A stretch of 64,000 bases of DNA from Coleophoma eucalyptorum (lineage: Eukaryota; Ascomycota; Leotiomycetes; Helotiales; Dermateaceae). Position numbers and translations under genes: made by a program. Of the stretch, positions 9,767 to 22,392 are shown in pieces (the stretch's first letter is position 1; each line of letters opens with the position of its first letter). Below the pieces are notes generated by a model, which did not search any database, was not told the origin of the DNA, and saw nothing but the letters and a program-made list of their open reading frames with translations. The stretch is from NCBI GenBank assembly GCA_026120035.1, contig JALRME010000022.1, forward strand, positions 248,001-312,000, given 5' to 3'.

Positions 9767-12398
9767 TCAACCCTCAAGCATCATCAAGCTTTCCGCCTCA
9801 GCAACCTCATCCATACCCTTCTTCGCCGAGTCGGCATAATCATAGCCACCAGTGTTATTTCCCTCACGCTCAGCGCCAATAAGTCTATAGGAGCCGTCGT
9901 TCCGCTTCTCGATGATAGCTTCTTCGAGAGCCCATCTGGCAAGAAGCTTGTCAACACCGAGTCTACTAGCCTCGCCCTTCTCCATATGCCGACCTACATG
10001 CTCAGTCCAGTCGTCCCAGCTGCCAGCACCCTCGAAGATGTTGGCACAATCTGGCTTAGGACACGCAGAGCGTTGAGGTGGCTCTCTTCGCTTCACTAGA
10101 CATGATGCTTGCATGTCCTTGACATGAGTCTCCCATTCTAGTTGTAGCTTACTATCACCCTTTGCAATGGCCTTCTTGATAGCAAAAGGGGCATGCATTC
10201 TTCGTAGATGTTGTGTGAAGAGATCTTTTCGGTTGAACTCATTACCCTTGCCTTCCACAGTGCTCTGCGGACAGGAAGAGCAGCGGTAATATGTGAGACA
10301 AAGATGCTGGGATGCAATATGCCGCTTCCATTCGTTCTTGGAGCCAAAAGTACTTGTACATCCGGCGAAAGAAAATGCGCAAGGGAATGGTCTGGTATGT
10401 GCAGCAGCGATATGCTTTCGAAGTGATGAAGAGTCTTTAAATGGTGCATGGCTGCAAAGCGAACACCGAGTATCCTGCTTGGGCCCTTGCTTCTGGATTG
10501 ACCTCCGTGGCTTCATCCGAGCTGCAGGTGAGTTGTATTCGTTGTTATATGTCTGATCATCGACACCTGAGTCTCCCTGATCTTGTGACGATATAGATTC
10601 TTCTCGGCCGCTAGCCAGGCCAGGAGAATGCTCAGAAGGATGGTGAGAGTGATTACGGTCGTTAGGACCAAGATGATCATGGCTAACAGGTCGTACATGA
10701 CTAAGAGCCTTTAATTGCTCTGCAGCCTCGTGCATTTCAACAGAGTCTTCAACATGGTCGTGATGACCAGGTATACTCGAAGGACCCGGTTCAGGATACA
10801 TCACAGCAGTAGCTTGAATGGGGGTGCTCATGATCAATGAGTCTTGTGAAAGTGGATCTTGCGGTATGGACTCTTGTCTGAATGACTCTTGTCGCATAGG
10901 TTCATGTCGGACTAGGACAGGAGTTGAAGCAGCTTGGCGAGCTTCGAGGAGAATCTTCCCATCCTCTAGTTCCTTGGATGTCGCAGCCTTGTTCGGTGAC
11001 ATGCCTCCAACGAGTTGCTGATACTCGAAAGTCATGTTGTGTGAATTGACATAGCCTAAGAAGCAACATGTGCGGTCGGCAGCCACGACATTCCAGACAG
11101 CTATCGGCATTGAAATGAGTAGCACTGTTGGAGGGCCATGAAACATGCCTTCGACAGCTATCTTTCGAGCAGCCGCTGGGGTATTTTGGAGCCAAGACTT
11201 GAAAGAAGTCATGTCTTGACTTGGTTCTCCAAGAAAAGTAGTGCAGACCAAAGCTCTGGGTTCGTCAAAGATGAGGCTGGTGTGAGGAGGAAGGCTGTTT
11301 TGCTTTTCAAGGGGGTTTTGTGCGCCTTGTACATTATTATCGGGGGACCCAAGGGGTGGGCTCAGTTGTGGTAGAGGAGGTGCGTTTGGATCAAGAGGGG
11401 AGAGAATGATACTCTGAAGGGTACCGGGTGTCCAGGTGAAGCAGATGGGCAATCTCTCATGGACTGCTGCAGCCTTGCTAGCACCATTGGACAAGCCATT
11501 CTCCTGCAAGAAATTGTTATGATTTTGGGAAATAATCTCCTCGTGCAACCGCTGGGCACTAAATGGTCGTCCATTGCCTAGCTTGGTGAGTGCCTCGACC
11601 AAATTGGACGTGAAAGATCGAGGACTAGGTTGACGAGCAGCGTGTTCCCAACTATATGCAGCAATTGCTTGCTTGACGCCATGATTGCCGGCAGCTGGGG
11701 CATCTGCAACAGCGCAGGTGTCAAGGAGGAGTAATATATCTGATTGAGCATCCTCAAGAAGGCATCGGACGCCTTCCCACTTCAATCGGGAGGAATCCTC
11801 GCGTGAATTGCTATGCCAAGATTAGCTTCAGTAACGAGGCTGTCAAAAGTGATCGCGTACCAAGCCCAGTATAAATGGTGATCAGAACCAACAAAACCAT
11901 ATCCAGCATAGTATACGATGAGGAGATGGTCGGCACGAGCGTGCTCGATATGCTGAGCCATTTGCATGGTCAACTTAACGCTGGGATTGGGACAGCTTGG
12001 TATTTGCCAGGACTCGGTACGGTAATTGTATCGATCACGAAAAACCTGCTGAAGCTGCAGCAGATCTTGCTCGAAGGTTGGGTCATCTTCCCATCGTAAC
12101 AATAACACAGACACACTTGTATATGGAGATCGATTGGCTTGTGCGTAGATGAGCATAGCCGCATCTTGCAGGTGTCGAGCGAAGGACTCGAAGTCGTTGC
12201 GCTCAGGAGGAGCGGCGCTTAAGCCAGGAATCATGGGTTGGTATTCATTCATGAAGGGTTGGATCTAGATGAAAGAAGCGTCAGAGAAGAAGACATTTCC
12301 GTCGCGATGATCAGATTCTTTACCTGCTCCTGCGTAGTTTTCTCTGCCACTTTCGGGGCTAGGCGGCGCTTTTTGTTGGCAGGTTCGGAAGACGACAT
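9767..12398 (-). CDS. caspase-like (clan CD fold) protein with C2H2 zinc fingers
   Basis: This gene is a fusion of a caspase-like N-terminal region and C-terminal zinc fingers. Exons are 12398-12324, 12264-11861 and 11810-9767 (introns of 59 and 50 bp), giving 840 residues. Exon 1 is a short Lys/Arg-rich start (MSSSEPANKKRRLAPK), a plausible nuclear signal. The p20-like core runs from VSVLLLRWEDD through DHLLIVYYAGYGFVG to SDILLLLDTCAVAD. The Cys at about residue 192 sits where a catalytic Cys would be, but the His-Gly dyad expected near 147 reads Tyr-Gly. A low-complexity middle rich in Ser, Gln, Pro and His follows. About four zinc-finger units lie at roughly 609-768 (CSLCSHAPF...KHIAAAH, CAFSFAGCTSTF...HIASQH, YRCSSC...H, CPKPDCANIF...H). 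I recall related fungal proteins of this layout, but no characterised function. Confidence 0.85.
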
Positions 12399-13413
12399 GA
12401 CGGTCGAGGCAGACACGACAGCGACAACCGACAATTGATTGAGGAGAGAATGGTAAGGGATATCAAAACAGCACAAGCGACGATGATGGCGTGCAGGATG
12501 GATTGTGGTGGGCTTTGATGTGTCGCTGATCTGATGTGAAGGAGGTGAGGCTGTCGTTCTGCCTCACTGGGAAAGGCTGCCTCTGTCGCTAGAGCTAGTC
12601 ACTAGCGTAAATTCACAATTTCATTCGAGGCTGAGAAGGGATAATGACTTGCGGCGTTGAGAATTCAAATCAGACAGACAAATGCTTATGGGAAAACGAC
12701 TGGATATCCAAAACAAGTGATGCGTATTCACTTGAATAAATTGCAAGTCAATTTCAAACCAACCACAACTGAATTATAACTCGAAGGTAAGGCTCTGCGG
12801 TCACGTGAACCATCATATTTTTAGGTTTGGACGGGTGGATGTTCAGCTCAATAATCTTTTTTGTCCGACAGGTCTTGACGGCTGGTTATAGATGGACTTT
12901 TCTCAAAGCCACTACAAATTACACGCAAGAGTTATACAACCCCTCGCTTAGTCCTGGGGACCTTAAGCAAAGTCACCTTTCTATCAATTCTTGGTGCATG
13001 ATGTGATTTGATTTGATCTAATCTGGTCATTCCTAGAGCGCTTTCCCTGCTTGTTCTGTAGATTCGACTTCCTCATTCCCATTCTTAAATGACTGTACCT
13101 CTAAAGGCACACCGTGAAGTCATCAATCAATCTGTCCTGTCTTATGTTTACCGCCTCCGAACGCCATTGCTCGTTAGAAGGCAAGTTTCATGCTCCAATT
13201 TCAAGCTGCCCATATTCCTTGGTTTTCCCGCTTGCAGATGGATATGAATGCCAAACAGGACAAATTGTTATGCTTGTGTTGGTTATTGCCCAACAAAGTC
13301 AACGACCTTGCAAAATCTCTTTTGCGTGTAACTCCAAGGCTATCTCTTGTCCAGATTTGAAGACCACGGGGCTGAATTTTCTCGTTCTTTCCATTACCAA
13401 GCATTACATCTCA
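12399..13413. other. intergenic upstream of the caspase-like gene
   Basis: About 1 kb between two minus-strand genes holds the promoter of the caspase-like gene and the 3' end of DSN1. Nothing coding is recognisable. A plus-strand frame at 13114-13527 has no family resemblance. Confidence 0.5.
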
Positions 13414-14962
13414 TTATCGTCCGTTATTGCTATTCGGCAATATCCTGCTAAGGCTTCTCAGTACCTCTTGCATTGGTACATCTTTTGTACCGATTTCCTC
13501 CTTCTCCTTTCGATCCCGGTCTTCTAGTCGCAAGGCACTAAGTGCTAGTATTTGGTCTGCAGCTCTACTCGCCGTATCCTGGTATCGCTCTAGTTTATGC
13601 ACCCCGTCCGCAAATTGGTCCACCTTGAATTCTAGGCTTGATTGTATCCTGCTCAGCCGCTCTATCGCTTGTTTTCTAAGGTCCGTTGAGGATGTTCCTA
13701 AGCTTGATAATATTGCAGCTTGTTCGGGATCGAGTATTGAGCTGTCAATATCTGAAGCTGAGAGCGGTCCATTTGTAGATTGAAATAGAGGCGAAAGCGA
13801 AGGCGGTGGTTTTGCAAGTGCCTTCCATTGTTTTCGTTCCTCTCGCAGCCTAATCCAGCTGTTAGTATGGTGTCAAACTGAAAGTATGAGTTCCTTACTT
13901 CTTAATGTTTGCCTCCATCTCTGTGATCTTTTCTGCATACTGAGTATTCCGGGGATTTGGTAATTTAATAACCTTCGTAGGTAGAGTTGCAGACTCTTCG
14001 CGGTTAAACCAGTCCGAGAATTCAGATTTCGTAGAGAACTCCTTCAGCAGTTGATCCGCAATAATACACGCTATAAATATTAATGCCTTCCTCTCTCAAT
14101 GCCAAACAACTGGACCTACCTGAGTGTTTCGCTTGAGCATCTGGATCGCCGTGGGATGGCTTTTCTGGCAGCACCCTTTCCCCAGTCCACATAAGCAGCA
14201 TTTTCATTCTCCGTGGCTCACTCAGACCTTCAGCCTCAATATGTTTATAGAATTCGCGCATTTCTACCTCTCGATGCGGTAGCGCGCTGTGGCCGTTGTC
14301 GATCAATGAACTTGCCCTCCTCCCTCTCATGCCTAAACTGCTCCTTCTTTGACCACCTCCTTTCTTCCGTAGTTCCTTATTGCGATTGATTACCGGTGTA
14401 TCACTGCATGGCAGGGTGATCAATGTCGATTGCGCATTGCTAGCCTCCAAGGTCGTCTCCTTCGTTTCATCTGGCGCAGGTACGCGAACCGTATCAATTC
14501 TGTCATGCTCCGTCGCCACACCCGTACCATTGACGTTGTTGTCCATACTCTTTCCCCCTGATAAACGCGTGCTCCTGCGCGCACCTATTTTCGCGACCTT
14601 GGCCTCATCCTTGCTGGATTTTGGAGTGCTGAAGTTCATAGTCCGCCTGGCAGGCTTCTTCTCTGCCGGCGCTTCATGCTTGCCTCGGCCATTGCTCTGT
14701 CTGCTTTTCCTTGCGACAGAGGCAGGAGCGGGGCTCGGTGCGGGATGGGATTCTGCAGGCGCAGTCTTGGATTTCTTCGATACAAAAGCGAAGACGAAAT
14801 CTCCATCAGAGTCTTCATATGCCGCTACAACTCCATTAGCAAACCTTTGCAGAAAATGCGCTTGGTCCCCAGGCGCATACTTGAGAAGCAGACGCTCCTC
14901 TTTTCCCCTCACTCACCTCTAAGTCGCTTGCTCTCCCTTCGCGGCGGGGGTTGTTGATTCAT
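13414..14962 (-). CDS. DSN1: kinetochore protein Mis13/Dsn1 (MIND/Mis12 complex)
   Basis: Dsn1/Mis13 is a subunit of the four-protein MIND complex linking the inner kinetochore to Ndc80 during chromosome segregation. Four exons, 14962-14917, 14824-14120, 14070-13899 and 13849-13414, give 452 residues. The first exon codes MNQQPPPRRESKRLR. It joins through a 92-bp intron to AAYEDSDGDFVFAF, restoring the RRESKRL...DGDF start I know from this family. Without that splice the frame would begin at an unconserved Met at 14912. A disordered basic region follows. The family signature is seen as RRSSLGMRGRRASSLID, then REFYKHIEAEGLSEPRRMKM, then KEFSTKSEFSDWF across the second intron. The C-terminal part is helical and rich in Leu, Glu and Lys, consistent with coiled coil. 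Confidence 0.9.
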
Positions 14963-15882
14963 GCTCAGAGTATCTAAAGGATTCCGCGCTCGTACGGTGG
15001 TAGTCATTTATCAATAGGTTCCGAAGGACATCTGCTCGAGGATGGGTAGTAGTCTGAGGAAGCTTTCCTGGGCCTCGTGATTCGATGCGCTTCCGATCGC
15101 GCGTAAATTTCGCGTCAATCAAGAGAATAATCAATGACAAGATTGATTGAGGTAATCGTGAGGTCGGTGGGATGTTGTCGAAGCGTATATCGTGCCTCTT
15201 GGATGCCGTCGGGAGTTGTATTTGGGCATCACGATTTCCGAGGATCGTTCTTGTTGTTTACATTTGCTTCGCGCTAGTGTTTCAACCAATCAGAGGCTTT
15301 AATTTCTAGGCAGGGCTTGAGAAGAATATTATTGCCCAACGTCCTCTACTTAAGGTATTAATTCATGCCATTGAATATATTTACTTGCAGGAAAATAAGA
15401 ACCTAATTTGATGTCCGTCAATAAATAAATCTACGAAGGGTCAATGGCTTGTATCGAATATAATCACGATCTCTTTCACAGCACGGCAGTATAAGCGATG
15501 ATTCTTATGGCCCTGGTAAAAAGGTTCATACTGCAATATCTAGAAGGTACAAGACGTCACACTCTGAGAAGTTCTCACAGGCATATGAGAGTGGAAGTCC
15601 TTTGGTATATTTTATTTTTTGAGTATTGATTGTTCATTTGAGTTCATTTACGAACTTCATTTAAAGTCTATCCACGAGAATCAGAAGCCCAGACCAGTAA
15701 CAAAAGAACACCTCCGAAATGCAGCAACGCGCACGTTATTTCACGCTGATATCAGAGATTAGGGGTGAGCTCCATAGCCCAACCCATTCCCCCCTTCTAG
15801 AAAACAAACCCACGGTTCGGCCTTTCTGAACCTATTATAATTTCCGACTATACCATTCCTATGTACACGTCGAAGTAGTTCT
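14963..15882. other. intergenic upstream of DSN1
   Basis: This stretch holds the DSN1 promoter and the 3' end of the GH72 gene. The part at 15300-15660 is AT-rich. I see no gene in it. Confidence 0.5.
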
Positions 15883-17366
15883 CTACAAAAGTGCAGCACC
15901 AAGGAAGGTTGACATAACAACGACGAATCCAACCAAGACGGCCCTCTGGTCAACTGGACCCTGGAGGGAGTTGGCAGCACTTTTGGAGGTGGAAGTGCTG
16001 GAGGAGGAAGAACCGGAAGCAGTTTGAGTGGCAGCTCCGGAGCCAGCAGTGGCAGTTCCAGTGGAGGTATCACCAGCATTCTGGGATCCTGCACCAGTAA
16101 GACCTTGTCCTGTTCCAGCACCAGTCTTGCTGTATGCAAGAGCAGCGGAAGGAATAGCTGGGAGAGCATCAGAGGTCACGTTCCAGGTGGAAGACTGAGA
16201 TGGGCAAGTGCTAGCACTTCCAGAAGCGAGGTATCCTCCGTCTCCAGATGGGGCGGTAGCGTTTGCGAAGGCGGATTTCAGAGCAGTGAAGTCAGAACCT
16301 GGGGTGACGGTGGTGCCACTGATGGTGACAAGACCATATCCGTTACCTTCGGAGGAGTATTCGTAAACAAGACCACCAGAGTAGACGCCAGTCATCTCGG
16401 TGTTGTAAAGAGCACCAGTCTCCTCGAAAGTACGGGTGTTGGTAATGCAACCATACTCGGAAAGGCTGAAAGAAATTAGTAAATTTTCTAGAAAACAATG
16501 ACAAGGACACGTACAAAATGGGAATGCTGTATCCAGTGAAGTTCTTGACCTTCTGATCCCAACCAGAGGTGGTGAAGGAAGATGGATCACACCAAGAATA
16601 GTCGTTGAAGGCGAAGAAGTCACTGCGCTCGTCGTCGGTTCCACAGTTCATGTAGGCAGCCATCTCCATACGGCTGGAGCTAACATCAGCAGCGGAGTAA
16701 CCGACGGGGATTTGACGGTATCCACGGTTTCCGATGTATTGTCTCATGTCACGGGTAACGGCCTTGACGTAAACGGCAGCGGCAGTGGTGGCATCATCGT
16801 TGATAACCTCGTTTCCAGAGAAGAAAGCCAAGGTGTTGGTGTAATTGGCAAACGCATCAATGGTAGCAAAGACGTTCTGGAGGTAGACAGCATTGTAAGA
16901 AGCGTGGGTAGAAGCTCTGTTCAGCGAGTAGAGGGGAGTGTTAACGTCAAGCACCAAGTAAATGCCAGCCTCGGCCAAAGCAGTCATACACTCGTCGTGG
17001 TTGGCAGTGTTGTCGACAGTGTAAACACGAACAGTGTTGATACCGAGCTGAGAGAAGTACTTGATATCACGAGTACAAATGGATGAGTCGGCAAGAGGGT
17101 CTACCAAGTTAGAAGATCCTCCAGGCTGGTAGTCGACACCGCGAATGTAAAACCGGGAGTCACCGTTCCAGAAAGCTGGAGTATATTAGCAATTGATCGG
17201 TATATCGGTCAGTTCTCCAATGCTCACCATTTCCTTTGGTGGTGATAGTGGGGAGCGTAGATGATCCAGTGGTAGAGGCACGAGCAACAAGCTCCTCTGA
17301 AGGTGTTGGGCTAGCCAGGACAGAACCCACGGCAGCCAAAGCTGCAACAACGGAGAAGGACTTCAT
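15883..17366 (-). CDS. GPI-anchored 1,3-beta-glucanosyltransferase (GH72, Gel/Gas family)
   Basis: This enzyme elongates and branches beta-1,3-glucan at the plasma membrane and cell wall. Three exons, 17366-17228, 17175-16515 and 16465-15883, give 460 residues. The N-terminal signal peptide is MKSFSVVAALAAVGSVLA. The GH72 barrel starts at AFWNGDSRFYIRGVDYQPGG. The proton donor is Glu169 in FFSGNEVIND and the nucleophile is Glu270 in FLSEYGC. Their spacing of 101 residues matches yeast Gas1. After the catalytic domain there is a short Cys-containing stretch and a Ser/Thr/Gly-rich linker with no cysteine-rich CBM43 module. The hydrophobic tail (AVLVGFVVVMSTFLGAALL) is typical of GPI attachment. 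All catalytic features are intact. The long region upstream suggests a large promoter or leader. Confidence 0.93.
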
Positions 17367-18029
17367 ATTGTGTAGATGTGAGAATGGCCAAGAGGAAGAG
17401 GTGATAGTTCGATGTTAGGGATTCGTAGATAGTCGACAAACGGAAAGATAAAAAGGGTTGACGTGCTCAAAAAGAGTGAGAGCAGGCGCCGCGAAGATGG
17501 GAGTTCAAGATGGTTAATTAGAACAAGGTACTAAAAGGGTTGGCAACAACAAAGCGAGTGATTGTGCCGGATAAGAGTTGGAGGTAGAAGAAGTCGTTGA
17601 GCGTAAGTGACGAACAACGAAAGAGGATGGAATACAGAGGAGAGAAGAAAGAAGAAAGAACAGGAGGAAGGCCGAGAATATCAACTTAGTCTTTGCGTGG
17701 AGGGCACGAGCCAAGAATGCCAAGTGCCGCTCAGGGGTCTGATGGAGCAAATAACAGGGGCGGCCTGGCGCTTTCCCTGTCTTTGCGCCAACAATGAACG
17801 GATGAACGGTCGGGCCGGTACAGTGAGAATGAAAAATACGGTCCAGTCGTGCCAGCCCGGCACAGCAGATTGAGCGTCGGGTGAGGATGGTCGAGATGGC
17901 GTCAGGGGAGATGAGTGGAAGGAGCGCCTCCTCAGCCAGGGATTGGCCCACACGCAAAGCAAACCGCCGTACATGTAAACATCAAGCTGACCATCACCAA
18001 CCAACCCGGATCAGTCTCCATCTTCCGTT

Positions 18030-18960
18030 TTCTATTTCGAGCGGGGGGCGACCCATCCTCGATTCTCTTGCTTCATCCAGACAGCTCACTGATCCACGGC
18101 CCCCCTTTTCTAATCAGGCCCGCCCCACCCAACCCCTCGTAAAGATGGCATCGCGCCCACAATTTTGGAAACAACCATAACAATTGTCTTTGACTTCAAG
18201 CTTGCTTTAACCTCCTGCCGATGCACAGCCTCCGTCATTGACACCCACCTTGATTTCGACCGCCTCCATTGTTCATCCTCACGCACTCTCGCCCTCCTGC
18301 TCGCCTCTCCACTTCCAGCCTCACGGGCGCATCTCGCGCCTTCTCTGCGCATCCTCATCCCATTGCATCCCCGACCTTCATGCCTTCGTCGTAGCTGATC
18401 CTTTCAATTCAACGCCGCAGGGCCAACCATATCGCATCGCTTCATTTCCTTCACACCACATCACATCACATCACTGCCCATCATCATCATCACACTCGTC
18501 TTGCGCTGCCTTGCCTTGCATCTTTCCTCCTGCCGTACGACCAGCATACTTCGTACAATATTGGGTAATGTGCACATCCAGGGAATAAATCCCCGATTGA
18601 AGTCCAAATCCAATATGGAAAGGAGATTGGCTTGTTATCGAGAGCATTATTGGCAGACACGACCGGAAGCGAGATTTGGCTACCAAGGAACAACACACTC
18701 TCTTACCTACTCTTTCTTACATACTCTCTCTCTCTTACGCGACACACAAGACTCTTCTGCTCCATCCTGTCATCCTTCTCGTCTCATGTACTTCTCCTCT
18801 CGTGTTCTGCTCGTCTCGTGTGCTCGTTCATCAATTCGTCCCTTGTCTTTCTTTCCTCCCATCACAATTGACACATTGCGATCTGCTTCTCTAGCCGTTT
18901 CATGCAGGGTCCCAACTCCTGGCTAACGAACTCTTTTTTGCTTCCCTACCCCGTCCTTTC
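18030..18960 (+). other. pyrimidine-rich (CT) tract, leader-like
   Basis: The plus strand is dominated by C and T, with clusters such as CATCACATCACATCAC and TACTCTCTCTCTCTTACGCG. In filamentous fungi such tracts often lie around transcription starts on the sense strand, yet no plus-strand gene follows before the end of BZZ1 at 20063. Confidence 0.4.
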
Positions 18961-19265
18961 CCCGTCCCTTCCCGCTTAGCCTTCAGCATCTCAGCCGATC
19001 CACCGACCGAGTCCTTATTCAGCTGTGATGTGCGGGCATAGCGTCATCGTCGATAACGACTGGAACATTAAGACAAACTGCCACTCTGCAACTTACTTCT
19101 GACCTGCATATTTCTGCCAGCCTTTTTGATGAGAATGTTGGAAATTGAAATGGCTTGAGACGACTCCAACCACCTCGCATCGCTTTCAATGCGCAATGAC
19201 TTCAGAGCCCGAAGGAAAGCAAGACATGGAAACCGTACAATATAACACTGTCCAGTCCGACCTAA

Positions 19266-19284
19266 ATATATATATATATATATC
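19266..19284. repeat. short (AT)n microsatellite
   Basis: A run of about nine AT dinucleotides. A similar shorter run lies near 19600. Confidence 0.8.
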
Positions 19285-20062
19285 TAACCAATAACCTATT
19301 TTTATCTGCTCCATTCTGCCAAGTTCGAAACCCTCACCTCTTGGCAGACTCTTGGCAGAGCTTCTACTTGCTGCCGGAAGTAAAAATACCAAGGATAAGG
19401 TGAATCCCATGTCAACGGCACTGCGTTACCAAAGATCACATTGCCTTGGACCACCATATACCAAGACTCCCCAATCTCTGCCCACAGGACCCGGATTGCT
19501 TAATTCTTTCCAACGCAACACTTTCTTTTCTGCAAGAAAAAAAGAAAAGAAAGCATACCCAACCCTCCTCATTGCAAGACAGCCGATGTGACAAGACTTT
19601 ATATATATATATTTATTTTTGGTAGGAAGCGAGATACTCTTGTCGTCTGTTCAATTATAGCGAGAGGGGACCAAAATGCTGTTGTAATTAGTCCTTGAGC
19701 AGGATTGAGTGCAGCTTGAGATACTGTATGTATTACTATGAATGAACCATGGCGCGCGCTCCAAGTAGGTAATACGAAGGGCATCAGAAAATGTGATCAT
19801 CTATAGAACAAGTTTGTTTGCTACCGCCGCCGCTCTTTTGCTGGACTTTCCATTCCTAGGCCTTTTGTGTGCTTGAAATGGAAGTCGCCAAAGAGATGAG
19901 AATATGCACGCATGAAAGGAACGCTTTGAAAGCCAAAAAACCATCGAGAATTTATCAAGGAGTACTACCGCCACGTCGCCCAATGCAGTCTTTCTTTCGT
20001 CGTATCATCACATCACTCAGCTTCTTCCCCAATCTCGTTCTTCCCCTTTCGCTATTGGCGGC

Positions 20063-22392
20063 TCAAACAGCCTGTACATAGTTGGCAGGGACGCTCTTCG
20101 TAAGACCGCCCTTCTCAACCTCTGCCCAGCCATCTCCGGGATCCTCCTTAATAAGCACGAATCGCTCTCCTTCGACCATGCTATGCTCGGCATCGCTCTG
20201 TGCCGTGTATTCGTACAGTGCTTCGACATAGCGCAGTTTCTTGGCTCCGCGCTTCGGCGCCACGGCTGGCCCTTGTTTTTTCGTCGTTAAGCTACCGGCC
20301 ATCGATGAACCTGAATTGGAGTATATTGATGCTGGACGAGCAGGTGTTGATGCAACTATTTCGATATATGCCGTTGGAACCAAACCTTCCTGGCCACCTG
20401 ACTTGATCTTCGTCCAGCCGCCATCTGTCATGCATTAGTTGTAGTACAGTCAATATTTGGAGCGGAAGATTTACCATCTGGCTCTAGTATAGTCACATCT
20501 TTCCCTTCTGTGACTGTGAGCTCTCCATCCCCATTTGCATCATAGGCATACAGCATCTTGCCCTTCTGTTCGTTGGACGATCCATTGGGCGCGCTTCCTG
20601 GAAGCTCACTAATGTATGCAGCGGGAGGAGGCGCAACTACTCGGTGTTTTCTGAGCGTGTTTGCACTACTTGCTTTGAGTGTACCACTTCTTTCAGGAGA
20701 AGATTCATCTGTGGGCGTCTTAGGAAGACCAGATATCGACCTGTGTGCGCTGGCCGAGTAACCCGAGCTTAACGAAGTCATGGTATTGGTTCGACTTATA
20801 CCTGGAAGCTCAGCAGCCGACCCTACAGCCATAGAAACTGGTCGAGTACTGCCACCAGCTGCTTCTTGTCTTTCCGTCTTCAGCTTCTTCCTCTCCTCCT
20901 TGTTCTGCTCTCCAGGACATTCTGCTGGAACCTTCATCTCACACTTACTATGACAAGTGTATCCGCAGTCTCTGCAATCAAAACCCTTTGCCGAAAGTCC
21001 CCATATTCTCTCGCCGCAAAGATCACAATTCGTAGGTATTTTGAACGTCTGAGACTTGAAGTTGTGGCTTTTGGCCCCTAGTGTGACATCTCCAACCGCC
21101 TCGGTGATCGTTGTCGTTTCTACTTCAGCAGTCAATCGTTGATGATCGACCTGATGCAACTGTTCCTGCAAAAAGAAAATTGCTCGCACAACTTCAACCT
21201 CATCTCTCTTATCCTTTCCTTCTCGTATAAGTTGCTTGACTCGTTTTGATCCCTCAACTTCCCGGCGCTTCGTGTCGACTTGTCGCCTTAGATCGCCCAA
21301 TTGACTCTTGGACTTCCCCAAGACATTTCTGAGAAACACTCTTGCGGTATCGTCAATAACCATCGCATCATCATCATGCCATACTGGACTTGGCTCGAAT
21401 ACTTTATCCGCAGGTTCTTGCCAAGGCCCAACGTTATGTCTAACGAACATCATCGAGTCCAGCAGAGGCACGTTCCTAGGAATCTCTGTTGCAAGGTGAT
21501 TGACAAATTCCGTGCTGCGAGACAACATGCCAAGCTCTAACTGAGCAGCCAGGCTCCATATTGCGTTCAGTTTGACCGTCCTTGACTCCGAAAGATCTTG
21601 CATACTGTCAAGTAGATCTGGAACATATTCGTGGTAATATTTCTCCTTCTGCTTGTTCGTGACTCGTATGCTAATTAGATAGCTGTTTTTGACATTGTGC
21701 ATTTCGAGAGTTTGCTGGTTGTACGCATTTTGAGCCTTGGCTTTTGAGTAGTCGAACGCTGACTCCGCCTTCTTCCGCTTGTTTTCCAGCTCTTGACATG
21801 ATGCATCGTATTTCCCCTTCATCTTGCGCAAATCACCATACGTTCCCTCCCTCTCCTTCTCCAACTTTTCTGCATATTCAGTATGATGCTTTCGAAGCTC
21901 CTCAAATCGACCACCAAGTACTTTCAGAGGGTCCGCAAGTTGGGAAATTAGTTCTTTACTAAAGCGATCATGTTCGGCTGCACGCGACTCGAGAGTTGTA
22001 AGCTGAGTTGTCCATGTTGTTAAAGAGGCACTGTCACCAGTCAGCGGCAAATACCCTTGGAGTATCCAAGTATTACCTTTCTAAAGAGCCAGGGGTCATA
22101 GCAGGTGTATCTCCAACACTCAGACTGCTCGACTTCTTTGCCTTCCTCTCAAAGTACTTCTTGGCCAGCGCATTAAGCTTTGCGCTGTACTCCTTTTCTA
22201 TCGCACTTCTTTCGCGGTAAAACGACTGTATGTCGTCGAGCCACGCGATTCCGTTCCCAACCCACGCGTTGACGGGCTTGAACGCATCCTTAAACGGGGT
22301 GTTAGTCCTCTCGGAAGTATACAAATGTCGATCTTCATGCGACTAACCTTCAGCTCAAGGCCGAATTGCGGCGCAATATCTACATCTGCCAT
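20063..22392 (-). CDS. BZZ1: F-BAR / C1 / tandem SH3 actin regulator BZZ1
   Basis: Bzz1 (syndapin/Toca-like) binds curved membrane at endocytic sites and activates Las17/WASP-driven Arp2/3 actin assembly. Four exons, 22392-22348, 22288-22077, 22030-20475 and 20424-20063, give 724 residues. The F-BAR module covers roughly the first 270 residues: MADVDIAPQFGLELK, WLDDIQSFYRERSAIEKEYS, then long charged helices. A coiled region follows, then a C1 zinc domain at about 407-457 (HNFKSQTFKIPTNC, CDLCGERIWG, CRDCGYTCHSKC). Next is a Ser/Pro-rich linker. The first SH3 (MLYAYDANGDGELTVTEG, starting near 577) is split by the last intron, whose splicing restores LEPDDGGWTKI. The second SH3 (EALYEYTAQSDAEHSMVEG) ends the protein at PANYVQAV. 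Divergent from DBP5. Confidence 0.93.

Larger units (their letters stand above)
17367..20062. other. 2.7-kb region without a recognisable gene
   Basis: It lies upstream of the GH72 gene and downstream of BZZ1. It includes a strongly pyrimidine-rich stretch on the plus strand (about 18030-18960) and a short AT microsatellite. Frames of 60-147 codons occur on both strands but show low-complexity composition and no family motif. It may hold the GH72 promoter and leader, or an untranslated RNA. Confidence 0.45.
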
